Of a stretch of 9,539 nt of DNA, positions 1-6,255 are shown in pieces; position 1 is the first letter of the stretch; each line of letters begins with the position of its first letter. The notes below the pieces were generated by a model. The model worked only from the letters and a program-made list of their open reading frames with translations. It did no database searches and was not told the origin of the DNA. The DNA is from NBML01 sp029939535. Lineage in GTDB: Bacteria; Desulfobacterota; Desulfobacteria; Desulfobacterales; Desulfobacteraceae. A program made the translations under genes and the position numbers. The stretch is from positions 1 to 9,539 of the forward strand of contig JAOZST010000150.1 in assembly GCA_029939535.1 (NCBI GenBank), in the 5' to 3' direction.

Positions 1-1
1 C

Positions 2-53
2 ACCACAGAGTTCACAGAGGACACCGAGAATAGAGCTCTGTTCTCTCTGTGGT
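2..53. repeat. CACAGAG-type inverted repeat at window edge
   Basis: ACCACAGAG at 2-10 is the exact reverse complement of CTCTGTGGT at 45-53. A second inner pair, ACAGAG at 14-19 and CTCTGT at 36-41, extends the stem, with three mismatched positions between the two paired blocks. ACAGAG also recurs as short direct copies within the arm. From memory, repeats of this CACAGAG style are scattered between genes in many environmental bacteria; this is recollection, not a search. The element may continue left of the window. No function can be assigned; it could act as a weak terminator or be a mobile non-coding repeat. Confidence 0.55.
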
Positions 54-129
54 TAAAATATTTTTCATGGTTTGTAGTGCCCGTCAGGGCATGGGGATTA
101 TTTAATAAAAAACCTGATGATAGAACCGA

Positions 130-327
130 ATGATAGAAGTGGACGAAAAAAAAATGCAATGGTCACAGAACATGACCATTGCATCCATCCTTGAGCAATT
201 GGATGATACAAAATTTTGTTCTGTGGTCCGTGTCAATGGAAGGCTGGTGTCCAGTCCTAAATTTGCCGACACAAAGGTCCCTGACGATTCCATCATCCAA
301 TTGCTGCCCCTGGTGGCAGGGGGATAA
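130..327 (+). CDS. ThiS/MoaD-like ubiquitin-fold sulfur carrier protein
   Basis: This 65-residue protein has the size and pattern of the ThiS/MoaD family. It starts with a beta strand (MIEV), has an Asp/Glu-rich helix region (SILEQLDD, about residues 18-25), a central strand carrying VRVNG, and ends in Gly-Gly (LVAGG). In this family the terminal Gly-Gly is adenylated by a ThiF/MoeB/HesA-type enzyme and then carries sulfur as a thiocarboxylate for thiamine, molybdopterin or other sulfur transfer. No E1-like partner is visible here, so thiamine cannot be told from molybdenum/tungsten cofactor work. The ATG at 130 is chosen because MIEV forms the expected first strand; the ribosome site upstream is poor. 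An in-frame ATG at 154 would remove that strand. Any operon partner would lie upstream, outside the window. Confidence 0.8.
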   Translation: MIEVDEKKMQWSQNMTIASILEQLDDTKFCSVVRVNGRLVSSPKFADTKVPDDSIIQLLPLVAGG

Positions 328-420
328 ACCAGCCAGTAATAAATTTTGCTTCCCAAATGACTGCCTGTCTGTTAGATAAACCAGGCAGTTACTATTTTAT
401 AATCTGAAAAGAGCACACTA
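323..420 (+). promoter_or_regulatory. rhlB leader: imperfect direct repeat, hairpin and -10-like box
   Basis: A 25-base segment at 323-347 recurs at 375-399 with 19 of 25 positions identical; both copies begin GATAAACCAG. Between them, ACTGCCTG at 360-367 pairs perfectly with CAGGCAGT at 382-389 (8-bp stem) and could alternatively pair with CAGCCAGT at 330-337 with one mismatch. The hairpin may end the transcript of the small sulfur carrier gene or act in the leader of the helicase gene. TATAAT at 398-403 looks like a -10 box but has no convincing -35 box. Regulatory use is inference. Confidence 0.35.
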
Positions 421-1884
421 TTGAAACGAATTAGCTTATTTATAAAGAATCTGTTCAAGGGACAAAAAGTCGAAGATCCACCGAAAGCACCTGTTGAAAC
501 CCTGAAAAAACCGGAACCAATCCAGGAACCAATCACGGAACCAGAAACGAAACAACCCCCTCCCACTCAAAAAAAAAGAACTCCAAGGCCCAAAAAAAAA
601 CCATGGACCCTGGAAAATTTCAAGGTTGAGCCCGAAGAAGGTAAAACCAGATTTCACGATCTCAACCTGCCCAAAAGCCTTATGCACGCCATTTGCGATC
701 TTAAATTCAATTTTTGTACTGAAATCCAGGCAAGATTACTTCCCCACACCCTCCAGGGACAGGATGCCACTGCCAAGGCCCAGACCGGAACCGGTAAAAG
801 TGCAACATTTATTATCGCCATTATAAAAACATTTTTAAAAAAACCCTTAAAAAATAAAAATGGAATGCCCAGGGCTTTGATCCTCGCCCCCACAAGGGAA
901 TTGGTTCACCAAATTGAAAAGGACTTCAATGCCCTTGCCAAATACTCCCGCCTGACAATCTTAGGGGTTTACGGCGGCACAGGCTACAACAAGCAGCAGA
1001 CCATACTCCAGAAAAAATCCGTGGATGTTATTGCAGCCACTCCTGGGAGACTTCTGGATTTTATCAGCAAAAAAATCATAAACCTGTCCAAGATTGAGAT
1101 CATTGTCATTGACGAGGCAGATCGAATGCTGGACATGGGATTTATCCCGGATGTGCGCAGGCTGATTTATATGACCCCCCACAAGGATAAGCGCCAAACT
1201 CTGTTCTTTTCCGCCACCCTTACAGATGAGGTGTTACGCCTGGCCGATTCCTGGACCAAAGATGCAGTACAAATTGAAATAGATCCGGACCAGGCAGCAG
1301 CCCAGAGCATTCGTCAAATTATCTATCTGACCACTGAAGATGACAAATTTAAGAATGTATACAACCTCCTGGTAAGCGAGAAACTTAAACGGGTGCTCAT
1401 TTTTGTAAACAGGAAAGACACTGCACAATATCTTTCTACAAAGCTGGAACGTTATGGACAGAAATGCGGCATCCTGTCCGGAGATGTATCCCAGGACAAA
1501 CGGTTCAAGGTGCTGAATAATTTTAAAAGTGGCAGGATTAATTTCCTTGTGGCAACGGATGTGGCGGCAAGGGGGCTTCATATTGAAGATATCAGCCATG
1601 TCATAAACTATGATCTCCCCTTTGAACCGGAACATTATATCCACAGGATCGGTAGGACAGGAAGAGCTGGTGCTAAAGGGACATCCATCAGCTTTGCCGA
1701 TGAGATGAGTTCTTTTCATATACCAAAAATAGAAGAAGTACTGGGACATAAAATTGAATGTGAATATCCATCCGAAAAACTGGACCGCGCCCTGCCGAAA
1801 CCGATTAAAAAAAAAGCAGGCAAAAAAAAACCTTTTAAAAAAAGACGCAGGCCTAATAAAAAAATATATATTAAAAAAGACTGA
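421..1884 (+). CDS. rhlB: DEAD-box ATP-dependent RNA helicase, RhlB type
   Basis: This is a cytoplasmic RNA helicase that unwinds RNA duplexes using ATP; RhlB in E. coli works with the RNA degradosome. All core motifs are present in order: Q-motif region near residue 98, motif I AQTGTGKS at 120-127, PTREL, TPGR, DEAD at 231-234, SAT at 264-266, ATDVAARGLHI, and HRIGRTGR at 408-415. The YGGTGYNKQ stretch, the GDVSQDKR segment and the GHKIE segment after the core resemble RhlB more than RhlE or DeaD. Motif I ends in Ser where Thr is usual, which is still a valid P-loop. A Pro/Lys-rich, low-complexity N-terminal extension of about 75 residues and a Lys/Arg-rich tail from about residue 460 probably bind RNA. 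The TTG start is supported by AGAG at 410-413 and by an in-frame TAA at 400-402 that rules out earlier starts. It appears to be transcribed alone. Confidence 0.88.
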   Translation: MKRISLFIKNLFKGQKVEDPPKAPVETLKKPEPIQEPITEPETKQPPPTQKKRTPRPKKKPWTLENFKVEPEEGKTRFHDLNLPKSLMHAICDLKFNFCTEIQARLLPHTLQGQDATAKAQTGTGKSATFIIAIIKTFLKKPLKNKNGMPRALILAPTRELVHQIEKDFNALAKYSRLTILGVYGGTGYNKQQTILQKKSVDVIAATPGRLLDFISKKIINLSKIEIIVIDEADRMLDMGFIPDVRRLIYMTPHKDKRQTLFFSATLTDEVLRLADSWTKDAVQIEIDPDQAAAQSIRQIIYLTTEDDKFKNVYNLLVSEKLKRVLIFVNRKDTAQYLSTKLERYGQKCGILSGDVSQDKRFKVLNNFKSGRINFLVATDVAARGLHIEDISHVINYDLPFEPEHYIHRIGRTGRAGAKGTSISFADEMSSFHIPKIEEVLGHKIECEYPSEKLDRALPKPIKKKAGKKKPFKKRRRPNKKIYIKKD

Positions 1885-1891
1885 CCTGCTT

Positions 1892-2053
1892 AGGACCGCA
1901 GATGAAATAAGTTGAGCAGAAATAGCGCTGGATTTTGGTTTATCTACAAGGCGCATTAAAGGTTCAATAGCCGGCCTATCGGGCCTTTGATACAACGCAG
2001 TAGATGAAGCAAAAGACAAGCAATTTCGTTCAATTTATAAAATTTGCGGTCCT
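1892..2053. repeat. 162-bp imperfect palindrome (MITE/REP-like element)
   Basis: The ends are perfect inverted copies: AGGACCGCA at 1892-1900 and TGCGGTCCT at 2045-2053. The similarity continues inward over both arms. Paired blocks include ATAA, TTGA, GAAAT, TTTTG, ATCTAC and AAAGG, broken by mismatches and one- or two-base shifts, down to a GCCGGCC/GGGCC centre near 1972. The transcript would fold into one long, bulged hairpin on either strand. It starts eight bases after the helicase stop codon and ends just before the tat promoter. No ORF in it looks real and no clear target duplication is visible. It resembles a non-autonomous mobile palindrome or a REP-like repeat. Confidence 0.75.
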
Positions 2054-2058
2054 TCTGG

Positions 2059-2088
2059 TTGACACTGAGACAAAATTCAGTGTAGAAT
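2059..2088 (+). promoter_or_regulatory. sigma70-like promoter of tatBC
   Basis: A perfect -35 box TTGACA at 2059-2064 and a -10 box TAGAAT at 2083-2088 are separated by 18 bases. Transcription would start near 2095, leaving a leader of about 40 bases before the tatB ATG at 2136. The ribosome site AAAGGAG lies at 2118-2124. This is the best-matching promoter in the window. It sits immediately after the large palindrome, so the tat genes probably do not depend on the helicase transcript. Confidence 0.65.
2062..2083. promoter_or_regulatory. inverted repeat inside the tat promoter (operator candidate)
   Basis: ACACTGA at 2062-2068 and TCAGTGT at 2077-2083 are perfect 7-base inverted arms separated by eight bases. 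They overlap the end of the -35 box and the first base of the -10 box. A dimeric regulator bound here would compete with RNA polymerase, so repression is the natural reading. No regulator gene lies next to it, and the motif does not match an operator I can name. Confidence 0.4.
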
Positions 2089-2135
2089 CCCAGGTTCATA
2101 TAAAAAGAGATATGCATAAAGGAGTTTGAAATAAA

Positions 2136-2585
2136 ATGTTTGGTCTTGGAATGCCTGAAATCCTTTTAATACTGGCAATTGCCCTTATTGTTATTGGCCC
2201 GAAAAAGCTGCCTGACCTCGCTAAAACTCTGGGCAGAGCCATGGGGGAGTTTAAGCGCTCTGCCCAGGATTTTAAAGATAGTATTGATATTGAAACCACG
2301 GTAAAAGACCTTGACGAGCCTGCCTCTGATCTGAAAAGCGTTCTAAAAGAAGATAGTCAGGAAGAAAATAGTCAGGAAGAAGATGGCAAAGAAAAAGAGA
2401 CCGATGTGGAACTTGACATTGAACTTGAAATTGAGCCTGATGTAGAAACCGATATAGAAACAGGTGATGACCCGGAAACAAGTGGCTCCAATGATCAGGA
2501 TTCAATTGCAGATGATGAAACCGACCCAGGCCCCAAAAAAGCAGATCCTGTCATCCTTAAAGAACAAGAAAATAAAAACGAATAA
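2136..2585 (+). CDS. tatB: Twin-arginine translocase subunit TatB (TatA/B family)
   Basis: This is a small inner-membrane subunit of the Tat system, which exports folded, often cofactor-bearing proteins to the periplasm. MFGLGMPE at the N-terminus includes Glu8, as in TatB. One membrane helix spans about residues 6-20, then a Gly21-Pro22 hinge (IGPKKLP) and an amphipathic helix to about residue 50 (KTLGRAMGEFKR). A Gly-Pro hinge is more typical of TatB; TatA usually has Phe-Gly, so TatB is preferred. From about residue 68 the tail is unusually acidic and repetitive, with SQEE repeated and many alternating Asp/Glu residues, making up roughly half of the 149 residues. The start has the ribosome site AAAGGAG at 2118-2124. 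tatC follows after six bases, so the two are co-transcribed. Confidence 0.85.
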   Translation: MFGLGMPEILLILAIALIVIGPKKLPDLAKTLGRAMGEFKRSAQDFKDSIDIETTVKDLDEPASDLKSVLKEDSQEENSQEEDGKEKETDVELDIELEIEPDVETDIETGDDPETSGSNDQDSIADDETDPGPKKADPVILKEQENKNE

Positions 2586-2591
2586 AAAATT

Positions 2592-3395
2592 ATGAGCCAA
2601 GAAGATAAAAGCCCTTTTACTGAGCATCTGGGCGAACTACGGGACCGATTGGTCCGTTCCTTTATTGCCGTTGGCATTGGATTTGTCTGTGCCTATTTTT
2701 TTAAAGAGAAACTATTTGCACTCCTGACTGCCCCCCTTGTCATTGCCATGGGGGATGCTGGAAACGCAAAAATGATCTTCACAGGACTGCCAGAAGCATT
2801 TTTCACGTACCTCAAGGTGTCACTTCTGACTGGTATTGCTGTATCCACTCCGGTACTTTTTTATGAATTCTGGATGTTTATATCACCCGGGTTATATAGA
2901 ACTGAAAAAAAATACATACTTCCCATTGTTTTCTTATCCCTTTTCTTTTTTATTGTGGGTTCTTCCTTTGGGTATTTTATTGTTTTTCCCTATGGATTTA
3001 AGTTCTTTCTGGGATTTGCCAATGACACCATCCATGCAATGCCATCCATGAAGGAATACCTGGGCTTTGCATCCAAGATGCTTTTGGCATTCGGATTTGT
3101 ATTTGAGCTGCCCCTGGTGCTCACCTTTATGGCAAGGATGGGACTTGTCACAGTTGATTTCCTGAAAAAAAACCGCAAATATGCCCTGCTCCTCTTTTTT
3201 GTGGGGGCAGCCCTTATCACCCCGCCGGATGTGGTGACCCAGATCATGATGGCACTGCCCTTGATGGTATTGTATGAAATCAGTATTATCGGTGCCAGGG
3301 TATTTGGGAAAAAAGCCAAAACTGATTCTGAAAATAAAGAAAATGGCGATATTGACCAGGATAACGATAAGAAAGAAGAGGCTTCAGACGGTTAG
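2592..3395 (+). CDS. tatC: Twin-arginine translocase subunit TatC
   Basis: TatC is the multi-spanning core of the Tat translocase and recognises the twin-arginine signal peptide together with TatB. The conserved cytoplasmic N-terminal motif is present as TEHLGELRDRL (about residues 10-20). About six hydrophobic segments follow, including FIAVGIGFVCAYFF near 25-37 and LLLFFVGAALITPPDVVTQ near 200-220, where the Pro-Pro-Asp stretch is a family signature. The 267-residue length is normal. After the last membrane segment there is a charged Lys/Asp/Glu tail of about 30 residues. There is no good ribosome site; with only six bases after the tatB stop, translational coupling is likely. In a sulfate reducer, likely cargo includes periplasmic hydrogenases and formate dehydrogenases. 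Confidence 0.95.
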   Translation: MSQEDKSPFTEHLGELRDRLVRSFIAVGIGFVCAYFFKEKLFALLTAPLVIAMGDAGNAKMIFTGLPEAFFTYLKVSLLTGIAVSTPVLFYEFWMFISPGLYRTEKKYILPIVFLSLFFFIVGSSFGYFIVFPYGFKFFLGFANDTIHAMPSMKEYLGFASKMLLAFGFVFELPLVLTFMARMGLVTVDFLKKNRKYALLLFFVGAALITPPDVVTQIMMALPLMVLYEISIIGARVFGKKAKTDSENKENGDIDQDNDKKEEASDG

Positions 3396-3413
3396 AACAA
3401 CTTTGTTTTTTCA

Positions 3414-3440
3414 TTGACTTTAAAGGGTCGTGGGTATAAA
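3414..3440 (+). promoter_or_regulatory. possible promoter of the cytochrome c gene
   Basis: TTGACT at 3414-3419 and TATAAA at 3435-3440 resemble -35 and -10 boxes, but the 15-base spacing is short of the ideal 17. It lies just after the tatC stop and just before the assembly gap, where the start of the cytochrome gene should be. No terminator is seen after tatC, so read-through from the tat operon is an alternative. Confidence 0.35.
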
Positions 3441-3460
3441 AATAAAGTAATTATAAGAAT

Positions 3461-3560
3461 NNNNNNNNNNNNNNNNNNNNNNNNNNNNNNNNNNNNNNNN
3501 NNNNNNNNNNNNNNNNNNNNNNNNNNNNNNNNNNNNNNNNNNNNNNNNNNNNNNNNNNNN
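3461..3560. other. assembly gap (100 N)
   Basis: Exactly 100 unknown bases. The round number suggests a scaffolding placeholder, so the true missing length is unknown. The start codon, signal peptide and at least the first Cys of one heme motif of the downstream cytochrome are missing here. Confidence 0.98.
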
Positions 3561-3812
3561 GAATGCCACCATGACAAAGACAACAAACCCCTTGATCTGA
3601 AAATTGGTGACGATGTCAAAGGCTGTGCAGAATGCCACACCAAATTCAAAAAAGACAAAAAGAACAGAAAAGACATCATGGTCCATGAAAATGCAATCCA
3701 CGGAAACTGCATAGGCTGTCACAAAGCTGTTAACAAGGAAAAAGGCGACCCCAAAGGAATGAAGGGCCCTGCCCCTGCTTCCTGTACAAAATGCCATCCA
3801 AAGGCAAAATAG
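3561..3812 (+). CDS. Class III (cytochrome c3/c7-like) multiheme cytochrome c, 5' end missing
   Basis: This is the C-terminal 83 residues of a small periplasmic multiheme electron carrier. Three full heme-binding CxxCH motifs are visible: CAECH at fragment residues 22-26, CIGCH at 50-54 and CTKCH at 75-79. The fragment begins with ECHH, the end of a fourth motif whose first Cys lies in the gap. Extra histidines (His4, His42, His47) could be the second axial ligands of bis-His hemes. The HENAIHGNCIGCHK segment is typical of cytochrome c3/c7. The Lys-rich surface also fits cytochrome c3, which passes electrons from periplasmic hydrogenase or formate dehydrogenase to membrane complexes. A tetraheme cytochrome c3 would need only a signal peptide and a few tens of residues more, but a larger protein cannot be excluded. 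A strong terminator follows. Confidence 0.85.
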   Translation, partial: ECHHDKDNKPLDLKIGDDVKGCAECHTKFKKDKKNRKDIMVHENAIHGNCIGCHKAVNKEKGDPKGMKGPAPASCTKCHPKAK

Positions 3813-3854
3813 TAAAAAGATAATCTCCGCCTGATATTCAGCGGTCATTCAAGT

Positions 3855-3890
3855 AAAGGGGAGTTTTCACAGCGGAAAACTCCCCTTTTT
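3855..3890 (+). terminator. Rho-independent terminator after the cytochrome gene
   Basis: A perfect 14-bp stem joins 3855-3868 (AAAGGGGAGTTTTC) to 3875-3888 (GAAAACTCCCCTTT), with a six-base loop and a run of five T at 3886-3890. It lies 43 bases after the cytochrome stop. It also separates this unit from the convergent IclR gene, whose stop is at 3985. Confidence 0.92.
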
Positions 3891-3984
3891 AGTATCAAAC
3901 TGCAACACCACCTGCGCAGATTTTTATCTTGATCAGGTCTATTTCTATACAATTTCATGCTGGTAGAAAATGCCATGAAAAAAA

Positions 3985-4761
3985 TCAATCCGGTTTTATC
4001 CCTAGGCAGGTTTTATCCCTAAGATCAAACAATCGTTCTATCAAGCTGTCTTCAAACCCTTGCTGCCGGGTTCGGAACAGGGGAAAGGAGACCCCGAAAG
4101 CTGCTTCTACAATCCCCTTTTGATTAAATATCGGTATTGCCAGAGTCTTTAGCCCAATGGCAACCTCCTGATCTGATATGGCATAGCCCCGGAATCTGGT
4201 ATTTTTTAAATCTTCCATAAAGGACTGCACGTCGGTTATGGTATGGGGAGTAAGCCGTTTGAAATCAATTTTTCCTGCTATTTTTTCCTGTTCCAAAATA
4301 TCCATGAAAGCCACAATAGCCTTGCCCAGAGAAGTGGCATGTATGGGAAGTCGTGATCCTGGCGAAAGGTCCAGATTAACCAGATCGGAAGAAAGAATTC
4401 TATCGACAGCAACGAGTTCCTTTCCTTCCAGAACAGCACAATGGGTAGTGACATCCAGGTCATTACGAATGGATTTCATATGGGGCATCAGCCGGTCTTT
4501 AATACCCATTGACTCAATTACCCATCCCCCTAACCTAAGGGTCTTTGGTGTAAGATGAAAGGTCTTGGTAGCCTCGTCCTTTATCATAAACCCTAATTTT
4601 GTAAGGGTATACAGGTAACGTCTGGCCGTGGGCAGATTCATATCATTTGCCTTTGCTATTTGGCTAAGACTCCACATTGGGTGATGTTTTGTAAAGCACA
4701 TCAACAGATTCAACCCTTTTGCCAGAGAATTAACAAACTCCCGATCTGTGCCTGTATTCAT
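3985..4761 (-). CDS. IclR-family transcriptional regulator
   Basis: This is a 258-residue DNA-binding regulator with the usual IclR layout. An N-terminal winged helix-turn-helix (about residues 8-75; recognition region SLSQIAKANDMNLPTARRYL at 31-50) is followed by a GAF-like effector domain. Family hallmarks include the LAKGLNLL opening, LPIHATSLGKAIVAF in the effector domain, and FRGYAISDQEVAIGLKTLAIPIFNQKG toward the C-terminus. IclR proteins often control aromatic-acid or carboxylic-acid catabolism and bind small organic acids. The ATG at 4761 has a good ribosome site (GGAG five bases upstream). It is divergent from the sodium-pump decarboxylase operon, with 206 bases between the starts. 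It most likely controls that operon and possibly itself, though the effector is unknown. Confidence 0.9.
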   Translation of the reverse strand: MNTGTDREFVNSLAKGLNLLMCFTKHHPMWSLSQIAKANDMNLPTARRYLYTLTKLGFMIKDEATKTFHLTPKTLRLGGWVIESMGIKDRLMPHMKSIRNDLDVTTHCAVLEGKELVAVDRILSSDLVNLDLSPGSRLPIHATSLGKAIVAFMDILEQEKIAGKIDFKRLTPHTITDVQSFMEDLKNTRFRGYAISDQEVAIGLKTLAIPIFNQKGIVEAAFGVSFPLFRTRQQGFEDSLIERLFDLRDKTCLGIKPD

Positions 4762-4862
4762 TTATTCTCCTTTTACTAATCATGATATAAGAATACCCTT
4801 CAATACAAACAGCATAATGAGGATACATAAACCGAAAAAGGTAAGGTAGTTTTAAAAAAAGC

Positions 4863-4903
4863 TTGACTACCTGGTAATGGTCTTGTAGAAATGTATCTAT
4901 AAT
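4863..4903 (+). promoter_or_regulatory. promoter region of the sodium-pump decarboxylase operon
   Basis: TTGACT at 4863-4868 is followed 17 bases later by TAGAAA at 4886-4891, a plausible sigma70 pair. A perfect TATAAT at 4898-4903 lies slightly further on but has no -35 box at the right distance, so it could be an activator-dependent promoter. Which one is used cannot be decided by eye. The rest of the divergent spacer is AT-rich and has no gene. A promoter for the IclR gene must lie on the other strand, but I see no clear one. Confidence 0.4.
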
Positions 4904-4905
4904 AT

Positions 4906-4928
4906 TATGCATTATTTAATATTGCATA
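4906..4928. promoter_or_regulatory. 23-bp near-perfect palindrome, candidate IclR operator
   Basis: TATGCA at 4906-4911 and TGCATA at 4923-4928 form perfect outer arms. The inner TATT and AATA also pair, leaving a single mismatched base pair (4912 against 4922) and one central base. It lies just after TATAAT and 39 bases before the first start codon, close to the expected transcription start. A divergent regulator beside a long palindrome strongly suggests an operator, but binding by this IclR protein is inference. Confidence 0.5.
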
Positions 4929-4967
4929 GCATAACAATTTTATACAATTTAGTAAAGGAGATCTTGA

Positions 4968-5102
4968 ATGTCAGCCGGTTTTGTATTTATTGGAGGTTTT
5001 TTTGGTGTTTTTTTTGGAATGACACTCATTTATCTGTCCATTAAAATTACTGCCCTGGCCGTTGATACCCTATCCAATAAAGGAAAGGAGGAACTCCGAT
5101 GA
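4968..5102 (+). CDS. Small OadG-like membrane subunit of a sodium-pump decarboxylase
   Basis: This is a 44-residue protein with one membrane helix (about residues 4-27, rich in Gly and Phe) and a short charged tail ending KGKEELR. The GMTLIYLSIKI segment resembles the single membrane helix of OadG/MmdD-type subunits, which anchor and assemble the biotin-dependent decarboxylase on its membrane pump. OadG proteins are usually around 80-100 residues, so this is a minimal form without the usual Pro/Ala linker and His tail. Evidence that it is real: AAAGGAG at 4954-4960 seven bases before the ATG, and an ATGA overlap (5099-5102) with the beta subunit gene. The assignment relies mainly on context, since the sequence is too short for firm recognition. 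Confidence 0.7.
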   Translation: MSAGFVFIGGFFGVFFGMTLIYLSIKITALAVDTLSNKGKEELR

Positions 5103-6220
5103 TTGCCCCCCTGTCTGCATTGGTAAAAACAACCGGTTTTATGTATCTTACACCTGGCATGATATTCATGTGGTTCATAGGATTACTCTTAATTTATCTG
5201 GCCATTAAAAAAGATTATGAGCCACTGCTTTTGCTGCCCATTGGATTTGGAATACTGCTGGCAAATCTTCCCTTAAGCGGACTGATGACTCCTGAACACG
5301 GGCTGTTATGGAAATTCTATGAATATGGGATCCACTGGGAAATAATTCCGCCCATTATCTTTTTAGGAATTGGTGCGTTTACAGATTTTGGTCCCCTTCT
5401 TGCGAACCCAAGATTGATTTTTCTGGGTGCAGGTGCCCAGGCAGGAGTTTATCTTACCTTCTTTGTTGCCCAGTTTATGGGATTCAATATCATGGAATCT
5501 GCCACCATTGGTATAATAGGTGGTGCTGACGGACCCACTACCATTTTTCTTGCTTCAAAACTTGCCCCCCAGCTTCTAGGAGCCTGTGCCGTGGCAGCCT
5601 ACTCCTATATGGCCATGGTTCCAATTATTCAACCCCCCATCATGCGATTGCTGACTACGGATGCAGAACGTAAAATCAAAATGAAAAAAGGCAGGAAAGT
5701 GAGCAAAAGGGAGAAACTGCTCTTTCCAATTGTCTCAACTTTTCTTATTATCCTTCTGGTGCCGGCTTCTGCTCCCCTTATTTCCATGTTAATGCTGGGC
5801 AACCTCTTCCGTGAATCCCTGGTGGTTGAACGGCTAAAACATGCTGCCCAAAACGAATTAATGAATATTGTCACTATTTTCCTGGGCCTGCCCATAGGGG
5901 CTACCATGAATGCCCAGGCCTTTCTTCAGCCCAAGGTGATCTTCATATTTGTTCTGGGACTGGGCGCCTTTATAGTCAGCACAGCAACAGGAATTCTCCT
6001 TGCCAAGGCAATGAACCTGTTTTCCAGCCAAAAGATCAACCCTCTGCTTGGCGCGGCAGGTGTTTCCGCCGTTCCCATGGCTGCCCGTGTGGTTCATAAG
6101 GTGGGTATGGAGGCGGATAAGAAAAACTACCTGCTCATGTATGCCATGGGACCCAATGTAGCTGGAGTTATTGGTACGGTTATTGCGGCAGGGATCTTTA
6201 TGACCCTGTTGAGTTCATAA
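5099..6220 (+). CDS. Sodium ion-translocating decarboxylase beta subunit (OadB/MmdB/GcdB family)
   Basis: This is the integral membrane subunit that decarboxylates carboxybiotin and couples this to export of Na+ across the inner membrane. The 373 residues contain about nine or more hydrophobic segments. The family signature IIGGADGPTTIF is present with Asp144 in GGADGPT, the Asp thought to act in Na+ and proton handling in OadB. Other hallmarks are WEIIPPIIFLGIGAFTDFGPLLANP, the AYSYMAMVPIIQPP stretch, and GPNVAGVIGT near the C-terminus (Asn353). The ribosome site AAAGGAGG at 5084-5091 is strong, and the ATG overlaps the stop of the small upstream gene. The protein alone cannot tell oxaloacetate, methylmalonyl-CoA and glutaconyl-CoA decarboxylases apart; the alpha subunit that would decide is not here. 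Confidence 0.95.
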   Translation: MIAPLSALVKTTGFMYLTPGMIFMWFIGLLLIYLAIKKDYEPLLLLPIGFGILLANLPLSGLMTPEHGLLWKFYEYGIHWEIIPPIIFLGIGAFTDFGPLLANPRLIFLGAGAQAGVYLTFFVAQFMGFNIMESATIGIIGGADGPTTIFLASKLAPQLLGACAVAAYSYMAMVPIIQPPIMRLLTTDAERKIKMKKGRKVSKREKLLFPIVSTFLIILLVPASAPLISMLMLGNLFRESLVVERLKHAAQNELMNIVTIFLGLPIGATMNAQAFLQPKVIFIFVLGLGAFIVSTATGILLAKAMNLFSSQKINPLLGAAGVSAVPMAARVVHKVGMEADKKNYLLMYAMGPNVAGVIGTVIAAGIFMTLLSS

Positions 6221-6255
6221 AAAAACATTAATTGATAAAGATTGGAGAAAAAAAG

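Noticed and set aside
1234..2019. Long minus-strand open frame (261 codons) opposite rhlB
   Set aside because: It lies antisense to clear helicase motifs and extends into the palindrome. Its translation has no family features and is Phe/Cys-rich in the way shadow frames are.
3414..3812. Open frame from 3414 through the N gap to the cytochrome stop
   Set aside because: The frame across 100 N is meaningless and the start before the gap has no signal peptide. Only the part from 3561 on is supported.
4730..4912. Minus-strand frame covering the IclR-operon spacer
   Set aside because: It overlaps the IclR start and the divergent promoter region, and its translation has no family features.
6232..6255. 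TTG start that would lengthen the biotin carrier by eight residues
   Set aside because: The ATG at 6256 has a well-spaced GGAG and begins directly at the domain.
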